DNA of 64,000 nucleotides from contig NZ_CP009287.1 of assembly GCF_000758705.1 (NCBI RefSeq), positions 744,001-808,000 on the forward strand. The letters run 5' to 3'. The position numbers and the translations under genes are program-made. The notes below the pieces were generated by a model, which was not told where the DNA came from, did not search any database, and worked only from the letters and a program-made list of their open reading frames with translations. The DNA comes from Paenibacillus graminis. Lineage in GTDB: Bacteria; Bacillota; Bacilli; Paenibacillales; Paenibacillaceae. Positions 45,342-56,306 of the stretch are shown piece after piece (position 1 is the stretch's first letter; each line of letters starts with the position of its first letter).

Positions 45342-46604
45342 GTGAAAAAAACAGCTTTTTTATTCCCGGGCCAGGGGTCTCAATATATCGGAATGGGTAA
45401 AGACCTCCTTGCCTATGAGGAAGCGCGCCATGTATTTGAAGAAGCCAGTGATTCGTTAGGCTACGATCTAATGAAAATGTGCCTGCAGGGCGATATTGCC
45501 GAGCTTACCAGAACAGAAAATACCCAACCGGCAATATTAACAGTCAGTATCGCAGCATTCCGGACCTATATGCATTTATTTGGCGAGAAGCCTTCGCTGC
45601 TCGCTGGTCATAGTCTTGGAGAGATTACCGCATTAACCTGTGCGGATGCCATAGAGCTGGGGGATGCTGTAAGAATAGCCCGTAAAAGGGGGCTTTTTAT
45701 GCAGGAGGCTTCAAAGGATGTTTCAGGAACTATGGCGGCCATCGGCGGTATTCGCGGCGAAGAGGTCGAAAAGGTGTGCCGGCAGGTATCCGCACCAGAC
45801 AGAATTGTAGTGGTTTCCAATTACAATGCGGTTAATCAAACCGTCATATCGGGTGTAAAAGAAGCCGTTGAGCAAGTGTGCAGTATGCTGGAAGCGCAGG
45901 ATGCGCTAGTTCACCGGCTGAAGGTAAGCGGGTCTTTTCACAGTCCGATTATGGCTCCGGCTGCTGCAGCCCTGGAGGAAGAACTGGGCAGGCTGCGCTA
46001 CAAGCCGCTGAAGTATCCGGTGTTGTCAAATGTGACGGGTTCATTATACGAAGGGCATGAGCAAATTACAGATCTTTTGAAGAAGCAGATGACTCATCCC
46101 GTACAGTGGTATGCTTCAATGCAATTCATGGATAGATCCGGAATCCAGAAGGCAATTGAGCTGGGACCCAAAAATGTGCTTCGAAACCTGATGAATTCTT
46201 ATTCAACGGAAATAGACTCGTATTCTCTGGATACGTTGGCAGATATCAAGGTCCTGCAAGAATACCAGCAGAAGCAGCAACAGGCTGAAGGTCAGGAAAG
46301 AAAGACGATCCTGTCCAGATGCCTGGCAGCAGTGGTGTGTATCCCTAACATGAATTGGAACAACGATGAATATCAAAGTGGAGTAGTCGAGCCGTACCAG
46401 AGGATAAAGCATCTGGAAGAACGGCTTGAAGCAGAGCAACGGAATCCCGGGCCTGAGGATATCGGGGAGGCATTGGCAATGCTGACTTCGGTCATGGATA
46501 CGAAGAAGGTGACTCAAGAGGAAAGGGAAGAAAGATTCCACCAGGTTCTAGGCGGGAACTCTGAATATCTTCATTTATTAGAGCAAAGCCTGCTGCACAA
46601 TTAG
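45342..46604 (+). CDS. Free-standing malonyl-CoA acyltransferase (trans-AT)
   Basis: The 420-residue FabD-like protein should load malonyl units onto the ACPs of the AT-less PKS modules downstream. Signatures are AFLFPGQGSQYIGMGKDLL, GHSLGEITAL with the nucleophile Ser91, the malonyl-type SGSFHSPIMAP with the catalytic His, and VLSNVTGSLY. About 110 extra residues follow the AT fold (CLAAVVCIPNMNWNNDEYQS and onward), a tail I believe occurs in other trans-AT acyltransferases but cannot verify. AAAAGGAG precedes the GTG start. The AT lies between the NRPS and PKS genes and is the only one visible. Confidence 0.94.
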   Translation: MKKTAFLFPGQGSQYIGMGKDLLAYEEARHVFEEASDSLGYDLMKMCLQGDIAELTRTENTQPAILTVSIAAFRTYMHLFGEKPSLLAGHSLGEITALTCADAIELGDAVRIARKRGLFMQEASKDVSGTMAAIGGIRGEEVEKVCRQVSAPDRIVVVSNYNAVNQTVISGVKEAVEQVCSMLEAQDALVHRLKVSGSFHSPIMAPAAAALEEELGRLRYKPLKYPVLSNVTGSLYEGHEQITDLLKKQMTHPVQWYASMQFMDRSGIQKAIELGPKNVLRNLMNSYSTEIDSYSLDTLADIKVLQEYQQKQQQAEGQERKTILSRCLAAVVCIPNMNWNNDEYQSGVVEPYQRIKHLEERLEAEQRNPGPEDIGEALAMLTSVMDTKKVTQEEREERFHQVLGGNSEYLHLLEQSLLHN

Positions 46605-46624
46605 GTTACCCGGAAGGAGGTCCA

Positions 46625-49600
46625 TTGTTGAAAAAGCTGTTTGAAATGAAAGAGTCTGTATTGTTTGAACCCAGAGACAGAAAACCTGTCGTGTCTGTCC
46701 AAACGGTAAATCGCAACGATATTGCAATTATCGGAGTCAGCGGACGAATGGGCAGTGCGGAGGAGAAAAATATGTTATGGGAGCAGCTTCGAAGCGGACA
46801 GGATGCAATTGCAGATTTTCCTGAAGTGCGCAAGAAGAGGCTGGAAGCGTATTTAATAAAAAAGGGTGTTCCACGGGACCGTTTATCCGAAATAGAATTT
46901 TTTAACGGAGCTTTTCTTCCTGAGATAGATAATTTTGATTGCCATTTATTTTCTATACCCCCGAAAGAAGCGGAATTAATGGATCCCGCCCAAAGAATCT
47001 GGCTTGAGACTGTTTGGGAAACCATTGAGGATGCAGGATATGGCGGAAAGCTCATTAGAGGTACCAAAACCGGAGTTTTCCTTGGTCATAGCGATGATTT
47101 TGGAGTCAGTTACAGAGACATTATCCAAACAATGAATCCTTCAGCTGTTGAGCACTCTGGTGTTGGAAATATTAAATCAACTATTGCCGGACGTATTGCA
47201 TATCTCCTTGATTTGAAGGGGCCGAGTCTTATTGTCGATACCGCATGTTCGTCATCACTGGTGGCGGTCCATCTTGCATGCAACTCACTGCGCAGCAATG
47301 AATGTGACATGGCGATTGCCGGGGGCATCAAACTTCAGCTTCTTCCCGTCAGGCCGGATAATCCGTTTCATGTAGGGCTTCAGCTTGTCGGCAACATCGG
47401 AGCACATGACGGGAGGGCCCGTACCTTCGATGATCGTTCAGATGGAACAGGCATGGGGGAGGGAACAGCGGCAGTCCTGTTAAAACCGTTGTATCTGGCT
47501 GTACAGGACCGGGATCATATCTACGCTGTCATTAAAGGAAGTGCAATGAACCAAGACGGTACCTCTATTGGCATTACTGCCCCGAATTCTGCAGCACAGG
47601 AGCAGGTGATACTTGATGCGTGGGCAAAGGCGGGCATAGATCCCGGGACCATTACATATATGGAGGCTCATGGAACAGGGACTCCGCTTGGCGATCCTGT
47701 GGAGATTAGCGGAATGGAAAGAGCCTTCCGGAAATTCACGCAACACAAACAATTTTGTGGAGTCGGCTCAGTAAAAACGAATCTGGGTCATCTTGATAAT
47801 GCTTCCGGGATGGCGGGTTTGCTTAAACTGATAATGTCTCTTCAGCATCAACAGCTGCCGCCGACGATACATTTTGAATCTCCCAATAAAAAAATTAATT
47901 TTGTCGATTCACCGGTTTATGTAGTGAATCGCTTGTCACCCTGGCATTCCGGGGCAGGGCTTCGCCGTTGCGGGATTAGCGGTTTTGGATTAAGCGGAAC
48001 CAACTGCCACTTGGTGCTGGAGGAATCTCACGCAGATCATGTTTCTGCTGATGAAGAGCTATTGGAAAAGAGATATATGTTTGTTTTGTCGGCAAAGAGC
48101 AAAAAGGCACTGCACGAACTGGTTCTGCGATATCAGCATTTATTGGACCAGCAGAAAATCCTGCCGAATCTGGGGGATATCTGTTTCACTGCTCTTACCG
48201 GAAGAGAGCATTTCGAGCATCGGATCGCCATGGCTGTTTCCTGCCGGGAGGAGCTTATACGCAAGATTGCTTTGCTTGCGGCCAGCTCTATTGAGTCACT
48301 GTACGATCAGGGGATTTTTTATGGGTCGCATAAGCTGGTTCCCGAAGCCAAACCTTACAAGGAACCTGGCGATTTGACGGAAGATGAACGAATGGGGATG
48401 AACGGCAGAGCCCAGCATATATTGAACGGCTATGGAGAGTGTAAGGATAACGACGGGGTGTTAAGTGCACTGTGTCAATATTACATTGCAGGGGCTGATG
48501 TAGACTGGGGAGCACTATTTACCGGAAAAAGGCATCAGAAGGTTAGTTTGCCGACCTATCCCTTTCAGAAAACAAAATGCTGGGTCCAACCTTTGCCGGA
48601 GGTATTAACTCCAGAGCAAACTGTGAGACAGGAGATGACAGTATTACATCCTCTGCTGCATACCTTGCTTGCTGACTCAAGTGTGGCCAGAGTCTTTCAC
48701 ACTACATTCGACGTCACCAGTCAATGGGTTCTCCGGGAGCATAAGATCATGGGAAGTTATATCGTTCCGGGAACTACCTATTTGGAGATGGCTAGGGAAG
48801 CTTGCAGAAGCTATGATGCTTTTCAACAGGTGCTGGAGATGGAAGATGTGAGATTTATCTCCCCATTGCGTGTGGATAAGGAGGAAACTTCGGACGTCTA
48901 CACCATCCTGAAAAATTATGGAGACTGTATAGAGTTCAATGTTTCAAGCGCTTTGTCCAATGGGGAATGGGTTATCCATGCAGAAGGAAAGGTGCGCCCT
49001 GCAAAGCAACAGATTGCTCCGGAAAAAGTAAACATGGGACACATTGCCGAAATGGAGCAACGGGATGAAGTAGAACAGAAAAAATTCAGTTCAGCTTTCA
49101 TTGAAGTAGGGGAGCGTTGGAAAAGCATACAGCAGACTTATACGCATGGGGATGAAGCATTGCTTCACATTGTGCTGCCAGAGTCTTTTTCCGATGACTT
49201 GAAGGAGTATGTTCTTCACCCGTCTCTTATGGATTGTGCAATGAATGGAGTCAATCCTCATGCTTCGAATGAATATTATCTTCCTTATCAATATAAGAAA
49301 TTGACCATTTACGGCCCAACACCCAGATCTTTTTACAGCTCTCTCCTGCGAAGCAAGGGTTCCAATAATGATACTGCTACATTCGATGTCAAATTATTCG
49401 ACGAAAGCGGTACACCCTTTGCTGTTATTCATGGTTATACCGTCAAGAAGGTTAGACAGGCTATGAATGAAAGAACCGCTCCCAGGAACCGGTTTCTATA
49501 TGAGTTGGGGTGGACAGAGCAAGATTATTCCTTCACCAAGAACCCGTTGTTACAAGGGCCATGGCTTGTTTTGCAGGACGCTAAAGGCGTGGGTAAACCA

Positions 49601-51430
49601 TGGCTCGATTTCTGGAAAAACCAAGGAAAGAAACTCATTATAGTTGAACCGGGCCCGGTGTTTATGGAATTGGCGGGCGATCATTACACTGTAGGGTCCA
49701 AAGATGAAGATTATATACGATTGCTGGAGATGGCCTCCTACAAGGAATGCACATCTATTATTCATATGGGGTCATTGGCAGATTCTGAATATTCCAATCA
49801 TTTGGAGGAGCTTGAAGACAGGCTGGATATGGGCCTTAGAAGCTTGTTCTGTCTGGTCAAAGGGTTGGGTAACGGAAAGTTTGGCCGGAACAAACCCAAT
49901 CTGATTGTCATTTCAAATAATGTCAATGCAGTTACGAAGCAGGAGCCGTTTCTGAACCCTTACGGGAAAGCGCTATTTGGACTCGCTAAAACCGTTGAAA
50001 AAGAATTCCCGGGAATGAACTGCCGTTGCTTGGATCTGGAGCTGGGTGCGGACCCTGCGGTTGTAACAGGTTTGACTGTGGAGCCTGATTTGGGACGCGA
50101 AGTGGCTCTGCGCAAAAACCGCTGCTATCAGGAAGTGCTTCGGCCGCTGCAGCTTCAAAAAGAGGCGTCAGTAAGACCTTACCGGCAAAAAGGAGTTTAC
50201 ATTATCACGGGCGGAACGGGCGGCATTGGTCTTGAGATTGCCCAATATTTAGCCCGGTTCGGCAATGCGCATATCTGCTTAATCCATCGTTCGGAGCTTC
50301 CCCCGAAAGAACAATGGTTATCCGTATTGGAGACCAGCGGGAATACACGTCTGAAGCTGACCATCGAAAAGCTAATGAAACTGGATTCCGCTGAAGTGGA
50401 GTTCAGCTTGCATCAGGCGGATGTAACCGATGTGCATACGCTCGAAAGGGTTCTTGCTGAGATACGCAGCAGATATGGTGAAATTCATGGTGTTTTCCAC
50501 GGCGCAGGGGTTGCAGGCGACGGGATCCTGATGCGAAAAGACGACAAAACGTTTAATCGTGTTACTTCTCCAAAAATACAAGGAACGTTGAACTTGGATT
50601 ATTTAACGAGGCAGGATCACTTGGACTTCTTTGTTGTGTTCTCTTCGATCTCCTCATTTGCCATCACTGCAGGACAAGGAGACTATGCCGCTGCAAATGC
50701 TTTTCTGGATGCTTATGCAGAATACAGTACAGCAGCGGGAAGACCAATGTTAAGCATAAACTGGGCGCCATGGCTTGAAACAGGAATGGCCCATGACTAC
50801 CAGGTCGATTTGCAGCACTCGGTTTTTAAAGGGCTATCGAACAAAGATGCTATCGGACAATTGGATCAGGCGATGCAGATGGATCTCAGCAGATTAATCA
50901 TTGGCGAATTGAATTCAGCAGCGGGTCTTGAATCGGTGTCATTGCCTTCACTTGCGGCAGAAATAGTACAATTCTGGAGACCCGAAACCAGAAAGGCCCG
51001 GAATCTGCAAGCAAGCATAGAGCATACGGAACTGTCCAATTCATCTGTTCAAATGACCGGTAAAAATGAGTCTGGGTTCACAGGTACGGAAAGGAAAATC
51101 GGAGAAATATGGGCTAACACGCTGGGACTGGCTGCAATAGATATTTACGATAATTTTTATCATCTTGGCGGGGACTCTTTAATAGCGATCCGTTTGTTAA
51201 AGTCTCTGGAGAGCGCTTATCCGGGAGTAATGGATATTACGGACATTTTTACATACTCCTCGATAGTTGAGATGGCTGCTTTTATTGACAGAAAAAATGA
51301 AGACGCTGGACAAAAGGCGGCGATTCCCGGTTCGATGACGATTCCGGAAATCCTTGACTTGCTGGCTGAAGGAAAAATCACAACCTCGACTGCAGATTTG
51401 TTGCTGAGTCAGTACGATGAAGGGCGATAA
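46625..51430 (+). CDS. Trans-AT polyketide synthase module 1: KS-DH-KR-ACP
   Basis: The protein has 1,601 residues. The KS (about 35-470) has DTACSSSLVA (Cys208), EAHGTGT (His349) and NLGH (His389), so it should elongate. No AT follows; a short linker ends in GADVDWGALF. The DH (about 675-955) has HKIMGSYIVPG (His706) and HPSLMDCAMN (Asp870), with Asn where Gln or His is usual. The KR (about 1185-1400) has ITGGTGGIGLEIA, FSSISS (Ser1341) and GDYAAANAF (Tyr1354), with VAGDG at the LDD site, suggesting a B-type KR. The ACP has HLGGDSL (Ser1518), and a docking-like tail (EILDLLAEGKITTSTADLLL) follows. The expected product is a trans or cis enoyl extension. The start is TTG 46625 or, better spaced after GGAGG, TTG 46628. 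Confidence 0.94.
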   Translation: MLKKLFEMKESVLFEPRDRKPVVSVQTVNRNDIAIIGVSGRMGSAEEKNMLWEQLRSGQDAIADFPEVRKKRLEAYLIKKGVPRDRLSEIEFFNGAFLPEIDNFDCHLFSIPPKEAELMDPAQRIWLETVWETIEDAGYGGKLIRGTKTGVFLGHSDDFGVSYRDIIQTMNPSAVEHSGVGNIKSTIAGRIAYLLDLKGPSLIVDTACSSSLVAVHLACNSLRSNECDMAIAGGIKLQLLPVRPDNPFHVGLQLVGNIGAHDGRARTFDDRSDGTGMGEGTAAVLLKPLYLAVQDRDHIYAVIKGSAMNQDGTSIGITAPNSAAQEQVILDAWAKAGIDPGTITYMEAHGTGTPLGDPVEISGMERAFRKFTQHKQFCGVGSVKTNLGHLDNASGMAGLLKLIMSLQHQQLPPTIHFESPNKKINFVDSPVYVVNRLSPWHSGAGLRRCGISGFGLSGTNCHLVLEESHADHVSADEELLEKRYMFVLSAKSKKALHELVLRYQHLLDQQKILPNLGDICFTALTGREHFEHRIAMAVSCREELIRKIALLAASSIESLYDQGIFYGSHKLVPEAKPYKEPGDLTEDERMGMNGRAQHILNGYGECKDNDGVLSALCQYYIAGADVDWGALFTGKRHQKVSLPTYPFQKTKCWVQPLPEVLTPEQTVRQEMTVLHPLLHTLLADSSVARVFHTTFDVTSQWVLREHKIMGSYIVPGTTYLEMAREACRSYDAFQQVLEMEDVRFISPLRVDKEETSDVYTILKNYGDCIEFNVSSALSNGEWVIHAEGKVRPAKQQIAPEKVNMGHIAEMEQRDEVEQKKFSSAFIEVGERWKSIQQTYTHGDEALLHIVLPESFSDDLKEYVLHPSLMDCAMNGVNPHASNEYYLPYQYKKLTIYGPTPRSFYSSLLRSKGSNNDTATFDVKLFDESGTPFAVIHGYTVKKVRQAMNERTAPRNRFLYELGWTEQDYSFTKNPLLQGPWLVLQDAKGVGKPWLDFWKNQGKKLIIVEPGPVFMELAGDHYTVGSKDEDYIRLLEMASYKECTSIIHMGSLADSEYSNHLEELEDRLDMGLRSLFCLVKGLGNGKFGRNKPNLIVISNNVNAVTKQEPFLNPYGKALFGLAKTVEKEFPGMNCRCLDLELGADPAVVTGLTVEPDLGREVALRKNRCYQEVLRPLQLQKEASVRPYRQKGVYIITGGTGGIGLEIAQYLARFGNAHICLIHRSELPPKEQWLSVLETSGNTRLKLTIEKLMKLDSAEVEFSLHQADVTDVHTLERVLAEIRSRYGEIHGVFHGAGVAGDGILMRKDDKTFNRVTSPKIQGTLNLDYLTRQDHLDFFVVFSSISSFAITAGQGDYAAANAFLDAYAEYSTAAGRPMLSINWAPWLETGMAHDYQVDLQHSVFKGLSNKDAIGQLDQAMQMDLSRLIIGELNSAAGLESVSLPSLAAEIVQFWRPETRKARNLQASIEHTELSNSSVQMTGKNESGFTGTERKIGEIWANTLGLAAIDIYDNFYHLGGDSLIAIRLLKSLESAYPGVMDITDIFTYSSIVEMAAFIDRKNEDAGQKAAIPGSMTIPEILDLLAEGKITTSTADLLLSQYDEGR

Positions 51431-51457
51431 TAATCTTTTTACAAGGGGAAATGTACT

Positions 51458-54400
51458 GTGTCAACTCTACGGAATTATGTGTTGAAGCAAGTTGCGGAAG
51501 GTTCTTTGAACCGCCAGGAGGCTGAGGGGATTCTCACGGAGCTGCGGAGTTTGCCAAAAGCGGAAGAGGACAGTGTGGCAATTATCGGAATGGCCGGAAA
51601 ATTCCCGAAATCCCCGAATTTAAGTGATTTTTGGAGAAATCTGATGGAAGGAAACAATTGTATCAGTGAATTTCCAGAACAGCGTAAAAAAGACAGCAGT
51701 CTTATTTTTGATAATCCGCATTATTTTGAATTCCTGTTTGATGGGGAGCCGCCAGTTGTCACAGAAGACCGGAAGAATCATGCCAGGGCGGGGTATCTGG
51801 ATGAGGTCGATAAATTTGATGCTGCTTTTTTTGGCATCCCCCCAAGAGAGGCTTTGTACATGGACCCGCTGCAGAGGCTTTTTCTGGAGACGGCATGGGA
51901 ATCTATAGAGGATGCAGGCTATGGCGGAGCGCAGACGATAGGAAGCAGAACCGGTGTGTTTGTTGGAAGGGATAACACATGCACCGCTCTATATAAATAC
52001 CTCACTGAAGCCGATCCGATGCATTTAACAGGTACATGGGAGGGGATACTGGCTTCCCGGATTTCCTATATATTTAATTTTAAGGGTCCGGCTATGGTAA
52101 TAGATACAGCCTGTTCCTCCGGCCTTGTATCTGTCCATCTCGCGTGCCAAGCCATCAGAAACAAGGAATGTGATATGGCCATTGCGGGCGGTATCGCACA
52201 TAGTTTTGGGGGCTATTTCGCCCATGGCAAGGGTTCAATGGATTTAGGCTCCGTCGAATCAAAAAATTACCAAATCCGTACCTTTGATAAGGATGCCGAT
52301 GGAACAGTTTGGGGTGAGGGAGTAGGCGTTTTGTTTCTGAAGCCGCTGAAAAAGGCTTTGGAAGATGGGGATAATATCCATGCTCTTATCAGAGGAAGTG
52401 CAATTAACAACGATGGATCGTCAAATGGAATAACCGCTCCCAGCGTATCTGCTCAAGAGGACGTCATCCAGCGCGCTTGGAATAAAGCCGGAATCAATCC
52501 TGAAACCATTCAGTATGTGGAGGCCCACGGAACAGGAACGGTTCTTGGGGATCCAATAGAAATCAAAGGTTTATCTAACGTTTTTCGCACTTATACGGAT
52601 AAAAAACAGTTTTGCGGCATCGGCTCGCTCAAAACAAATATGGGCCATATGGTCGGGGCATCGGGAGTCGCTTCACTCCTTAAAGTGGTTTTAGCCCTGA
52701 AAAACCGCAAACTTCCGCCCAGCCGTAATTTTGACAACCCCAATCCCTATATTAATTTTGCTGAATCGCCTCTCTATGTAAATGACAGACTCAGGGACTG
52801 GAAGAGGAATGAGGCACCCCGACGGGCCGGAGTCAGCTCGTTCGGCTTCAGCGGGACGAATTGTCACGTTATTGTGGAAGAAGCACCGGAAAGAGTTCCG
52901 TTACCAGATGGGCCTGTCCATATTCTTGCGCTATCGGCTAAGACAGAGGCCGGGGTGAAAGCATTAGTCCGCAGCTACCTGGATTACTGCAATAATGTTA
53001 CTGACCTTTCGTTAGAAGACCTGTGTTATACGGCGAATACGGGCCGCGGCCACTATACCCACAGATTGGCTCTGGTGTTTAATCATCGCGAGGAATTGAT
53101 CGAACGGCTGGAAACTGCGGAGAAGACTGATTTCCGCTGGATTCTTGGCAACGGGATCTTTTACAGTGAGCACAGAACAGTTCCAGATACGAAAGTGGAC
53201 CGGAAAAGTGGAGAGATTACTGACAATGAAAAGGGGACACACGGAAGGATTGCTACAGATCTGCTCCTGAAGACCAAGGGCGGGGCTCTGACTGAGCAGA
53301 CTCTAATGGAAGTTTCCAATCTATATGTAAGAGGTGCGGAAGTCAATTGGAATCTCTTCTATGAAGGGGAAGGCAGATTGAAGATCAGTCTCCCTATCTA
53401 TCCGTTTGAACGTATCCGCTACTGGGCCAATCCTAAGAAGAGCACCATTAAGAACCATTCGGAAGTCTTAGAGTATATCCACCCCCTTGTACAACGTTGT
53501 GTGGCCGAGACGAAGGATCAGCAAATATATGAGACGGAGTTTTCAATGCAGGATCATTGGGTTTTGTCAGACCATAAAATTATGGGGCACTATGTGCTGC
53601 CGGGAACAACGTATGTCGAGATTGCCAGGGTAGTGGGTTTCAGGTACTTCCGGACCAATCAATTGGAAATCCGCGATCTTTTTTATATGTCGCCGCTTGT
53701 AGTTAAAGAGAACGAGAAAAAGTGTATGCAAATCATTGTAACCAAAGAGAAAAATCATCTCAAATGTGTTATGGCCAGCCGGGAAGGCGGAAGCACCCAA
53801 AATGAAAGCTGGGTCGTGCATGCGGAAGGATATATCGGGCAATGGAGCGGGGAGCCGCCAGCGGATGTGGATATTCCGGCACTCCTGGCACAGGCTGGGG
53901 AGAAGCCTGAAACCATCAACTTTGATTCTGACCCACATGTATTTACCTTTGGCCCCCGTTGGGATAATGTGAAAAATTTATTTTTTACAAAGGGAAATAT
54001 TCTGATTGAGCTTGGATTGTTGGATACACTCCGGCAGGATGTGAATACTTTTCAGATCCACCCCGGCTTGCTGGATAATGCAGTGAATTCAACGAGCCAA
54101 AGTATCGGTGAAGGGACCTATCTGCCGTTGACCTATAAAAGCTTTAAGCTGTACTCGAACCTCCCCAGTTCTTTGTACAGTTTTGTCCGGCAGAAACCGG
54201 GAAAGACCGAGAACGGAGAAGTTTTTACATTCGATATCACTCTTTGTGACCAATCCGGCCGTGTGTTGGCGGAGATTTCAAACTATTCCATTAAAAAAGC
54301 GAAAGAAATCAATAAACAATTCAATAAATTAATCACAGATAAAGTTGATTTTTACCAAATGTGCTGGAAGCCTGAAAGTCTTGTATCAAACAGTCTGGAT

Positions 54401-56293
54401 AGCGGATGTGTCGTACTGCTTCATCAACCCCAGGATTCTCTGAGTCAGGAAGTTGCAGTAAAACTCGGCAGACAGGGTATAGAGGTCATTTCTGTTATAT
54501 CCGGCACTTCATATACCAAATATAACGACAATGAGTATAGTGTGGGCTGGTCGCATCAGGATATTGAGTGCTTATTGACAGAGCTGGAGCACCGTCAAGT
54601 TACTCATTTTGTGCATATGGTTCATTGCCGCAGCAAACTTGAAGAGATTATAGATGCAGCTTCTTTTGACCATCGTCAGCAGCAAAGTGTGATGTGGTTA
54701 TTTTATACGGTGAAAACCCTGCTGCAGCAAAAGAGAAGCAGCGATGTCCGGATTGTACTGGTTGCCGACAGCATCAATCAGGTGAATGGCAAGGAGCCTG
54801 TACTTAATCCGTACAGCAAATCAATGTTTGGTCTGGGCAAGGCTATTATTCAGGAATACGGAAATATCAATTGTCGTGCACTTGACATCGATGATAGCGT
54901 TACAGCTGAGATTGTAGTGGATGAACTGGCCTCAGTTTCAACCGCTTATGAGGCAGCCTATAGAAACGGCATGCGCTATGTGGAGGAATTAGCTGCGCTG
55001 CAGCTCCCGGATGAACCGGAAGCGCTACAGCAGTTGAAGAATGAAGGCTGTTATGTAATCACAGGAGGAACCGGAGGGCTGGGGCTGGAGATTGCCGATT
55101 ATTTGGCTGACAAAGGGAACATAAATATCGCGCTGGTCAGCCGCAGCTCCTTCCCCGGCCGTGATCATTGGAACAGTATTATCGAACAGCCTGGAGCTGA
55201 TAAGAAGCAGGCACATATTATTCGGATGATACGCCAGATTGAGCGCAAGGGCGCAGTAATAACACTGGTTCAATCGGATGTAACAGATTATTCCGGTATA
55301 TCTGCATCGTTGGAAGCATTGCGGAACAGATTTGGGGCAATCCATGGTCTAATCCATTGCGCCGGTGTGGCGGGCGACGGTTTTATTCTCAGAAAAGAAG
55401 AATATGTGTTCAGAGGAGTTCTGGACCCGAAGGTTAAAGGGGCATGGAATCTGGAACAGCTGACCCGCAATGACACTTTGCAATTCTTCCTTCTCTTCTC
55501 TTCCGTTACAAGTTTGACGGGCGGAGCAGGGCAAGGCGACTATACGGCGGCCAATGCTTTTCTGGATGCATTCGCCGAACGCATGCGCAAGAAAGGGATA
55601 AATGCAAAGGCCATCAACTGGCCTGCATGGAAAGAGGTGGGAATGGCTGCTGATTATGAGGTGAAGGAAGAATACTTGAATTTCAGGTTCATTGAGAGAG
55701 AGCAGGCATTTCAAGTAATGGATTTGATTATCAATGCCCCGGTTGCAAGAATAACACCGGCACTAATCAATTTTCCTGTACTCATCCGTAATCAAGCTGC
55801 TCTGCCGTTTGCCTTATCTGCGGCTTTAGAGGATCACATGAACACGCTCAAACGAAGTGGTACCGTCTGGGCAGCGGACAACTCCGTGAGTCCCATTTTT
55901 GCCAAGGTTGATCTTATTGGAAAAAGCAATGCAGACTACAGCGAGACTGAACACATCATCGGAACCATTTTTGGACAAGTGCTTGGCCTCGAAGAAGTTG
56001 ATGTGTATGAAAGCTTTAACTCGATGGGAGGCGACTCCATCCTGGCGACGCATTTATTAAAAGCAATCGACAATGTGATGCCAAATATCTTGGATATTTC
56101 GGATATCTTTACCTATTCGTCTGTCATTCAGATGTCTGATTATATTAACCGCAAAACTTCTGGCAATCAGGCTGCCCGTTCGAATTCCGAACTGCAAAAC
56201 AATAGGTCAGAGCAGGAACTTTCCAATTTACTTGATGATATGGAAACCGGAAAGCTTAGTGTTGAAGATGCTTTGAAGTCTTTACTTAATTAA
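51458..56293 (+). CDS. Trans-AT polyketide synthase module 2: KS-DH-KR-ACP
   Basis: The protein has 1,611 residues with the same domain order as the preceding protein and nearly the same spacing (both DH histidines are residue 706). The N-terminal docking helix reads RNYVLKQVAEGSLNRQEAEG. The KS has DTACSSGLVS (Cys219), EAHGTGT (His357) and NMGH (His397). The DH has HKIMGHYVLPG (His706) and HPGLLDNAVN (Asp873), again with Asn. The KR has ITGGTGGLGLEIAD and GDYTAANAF (Tyr1362). The ACP has SMGGDSI (Ser1527), where Met replaces the usual Leu. The C-terminal tail ELSNLLDDMETGKLSVEDAL looks like a docking element. It should add a second unsaturated C2 unit. The GTG start at 51458 has AAGGGGA about 8 bases upstream. 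Confidence 0.94.
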   Translation: MSTLRNYVLKQVAEGSLNRQEAEGILTELRSLPKAEEDSVAIIGMAGKFPKSPNLSDFWRNLMEGNNCISEFPEQRKKDSSLIFDNPHYFEFLFDGEPPVVTEDRKNHARAGYLDEVDKFDAAFFGIPPREALYMDPLQRLFLETAWESIEDAGYGGAQTIGSRTGVFVGRDNTCTALYKYLTEADPMHLTGTWEGILASRISYIFNFKGPAMVIDTACSSGLVSVHLACQAIRNKECDMAIAGGIAHSFGGYFAHGKGSMDLGSVESKNYQIRTFDKDADGTVWGEGVGVLFLKPLKKALEDGDNIHALIRGSAINNDGSSNGITAPSVSAQEDVIQRAWNKAGINPETIQYVEAHGTGTVLGDPIEIKGLSNVFRTYTDKKQFCGIGSLKTNMGHMVGASGVASLLKVVLALKNRKLPPSRNFDNPNPYINFAESPLYVNDRLRDWKRNEAPRRAGVSSFGFSGTNCHVIVEEAPERVPLPDGPVHILALSAKTEAGVKALVRSYLDYCNNVTDLSLEDLCYTANTGRGHYTHRLALVFNHREELIERLETAEKTDFRWILGNGIFYSEHRTVPDTKVDRKSGEITDNEKGTHGRIATDLLLKTKGGALTEQTLMEVSNLYVRGAEVNWNLFYEGEGRLKISLPIYPFERIRYWANPKKSTIKNHSEVLEYIHPLVQRCVAETKDQQIYETEFSMQDHWVLSDHKIMGHYVLPGTTYVEIARVVGFRYFRTNQLEIRDLFYMSPLVVKENEKKCMQIIVTKEKNHLKCVMASREGGSTQNESWVVHAEGYIGQWSGEPPADVDIPALLAQAGEKPETINFDSDPHVFTFGPRWDNVKNLFFTKGNILIELGLLDTLRQDVNTFQIHPGLLDNAVNSTSQSIGEGTYLPLTYKSFKLYSNLPSSLYSFVRQKPGKTENGEVFTFDITLCDQSGRVLAEISNYSIKKAKEINKQFNKLITDKVDFYQMCWKPESLVSNSLDSGCVVLLHQPQDSLSQEVAVKLGRQGIEVISVISGTSYTKYNDNEYSVGWSHQDIECLLTELEHRQVTHFVHMVHCRSKLEEIIDAASFDHRQQQSVMWLFYTVKTLLQQKRSSDVRIVLVADSINQVNGKEPVLNPYSKSMFGLGKAIIQEYGNINCRALDIDDSVTAEIVVDELASVSTAYEAAYRNGMRYVEELAALQLPDEPEALQQLKNEGCYVITGGTGGLGLEIADYLADKGNINIALVSRSSFPGRDHWNSIIEQPGADKKQAHIIRMIRQIERKGAVITLVQSDVTDYSGISASLEALRNRFGAIHGLIHCAGVAGDGFILRKEEYVFRGVLDPKVKGAWNLEQLTRNDTLQFFLLFSSVTSLTGGAGQGDYTAANAFLDAFAERMRKKGINAKAINWPAWKEVGMAADYEVKEEYLNFRFIEREQAFQVMDLIINAPVARITPALINFPVLIRNQAALPFALSAALEDHMNTLKRSGTVWAADNSVSPIFAKVDLIGKSNADYSETEHIIGTIFGQVLGLEEVDVYESFNSMGGDSILATHLLKAIDNVMPNILDISDIFTYSSVIQMSDYINRKTSGNQAARSNSELQNNRSEQELSNLLDDMETGKLSVEDALKSLLN

Positions 56294-56306
56294 AGGGGTG
56301 TAAATC

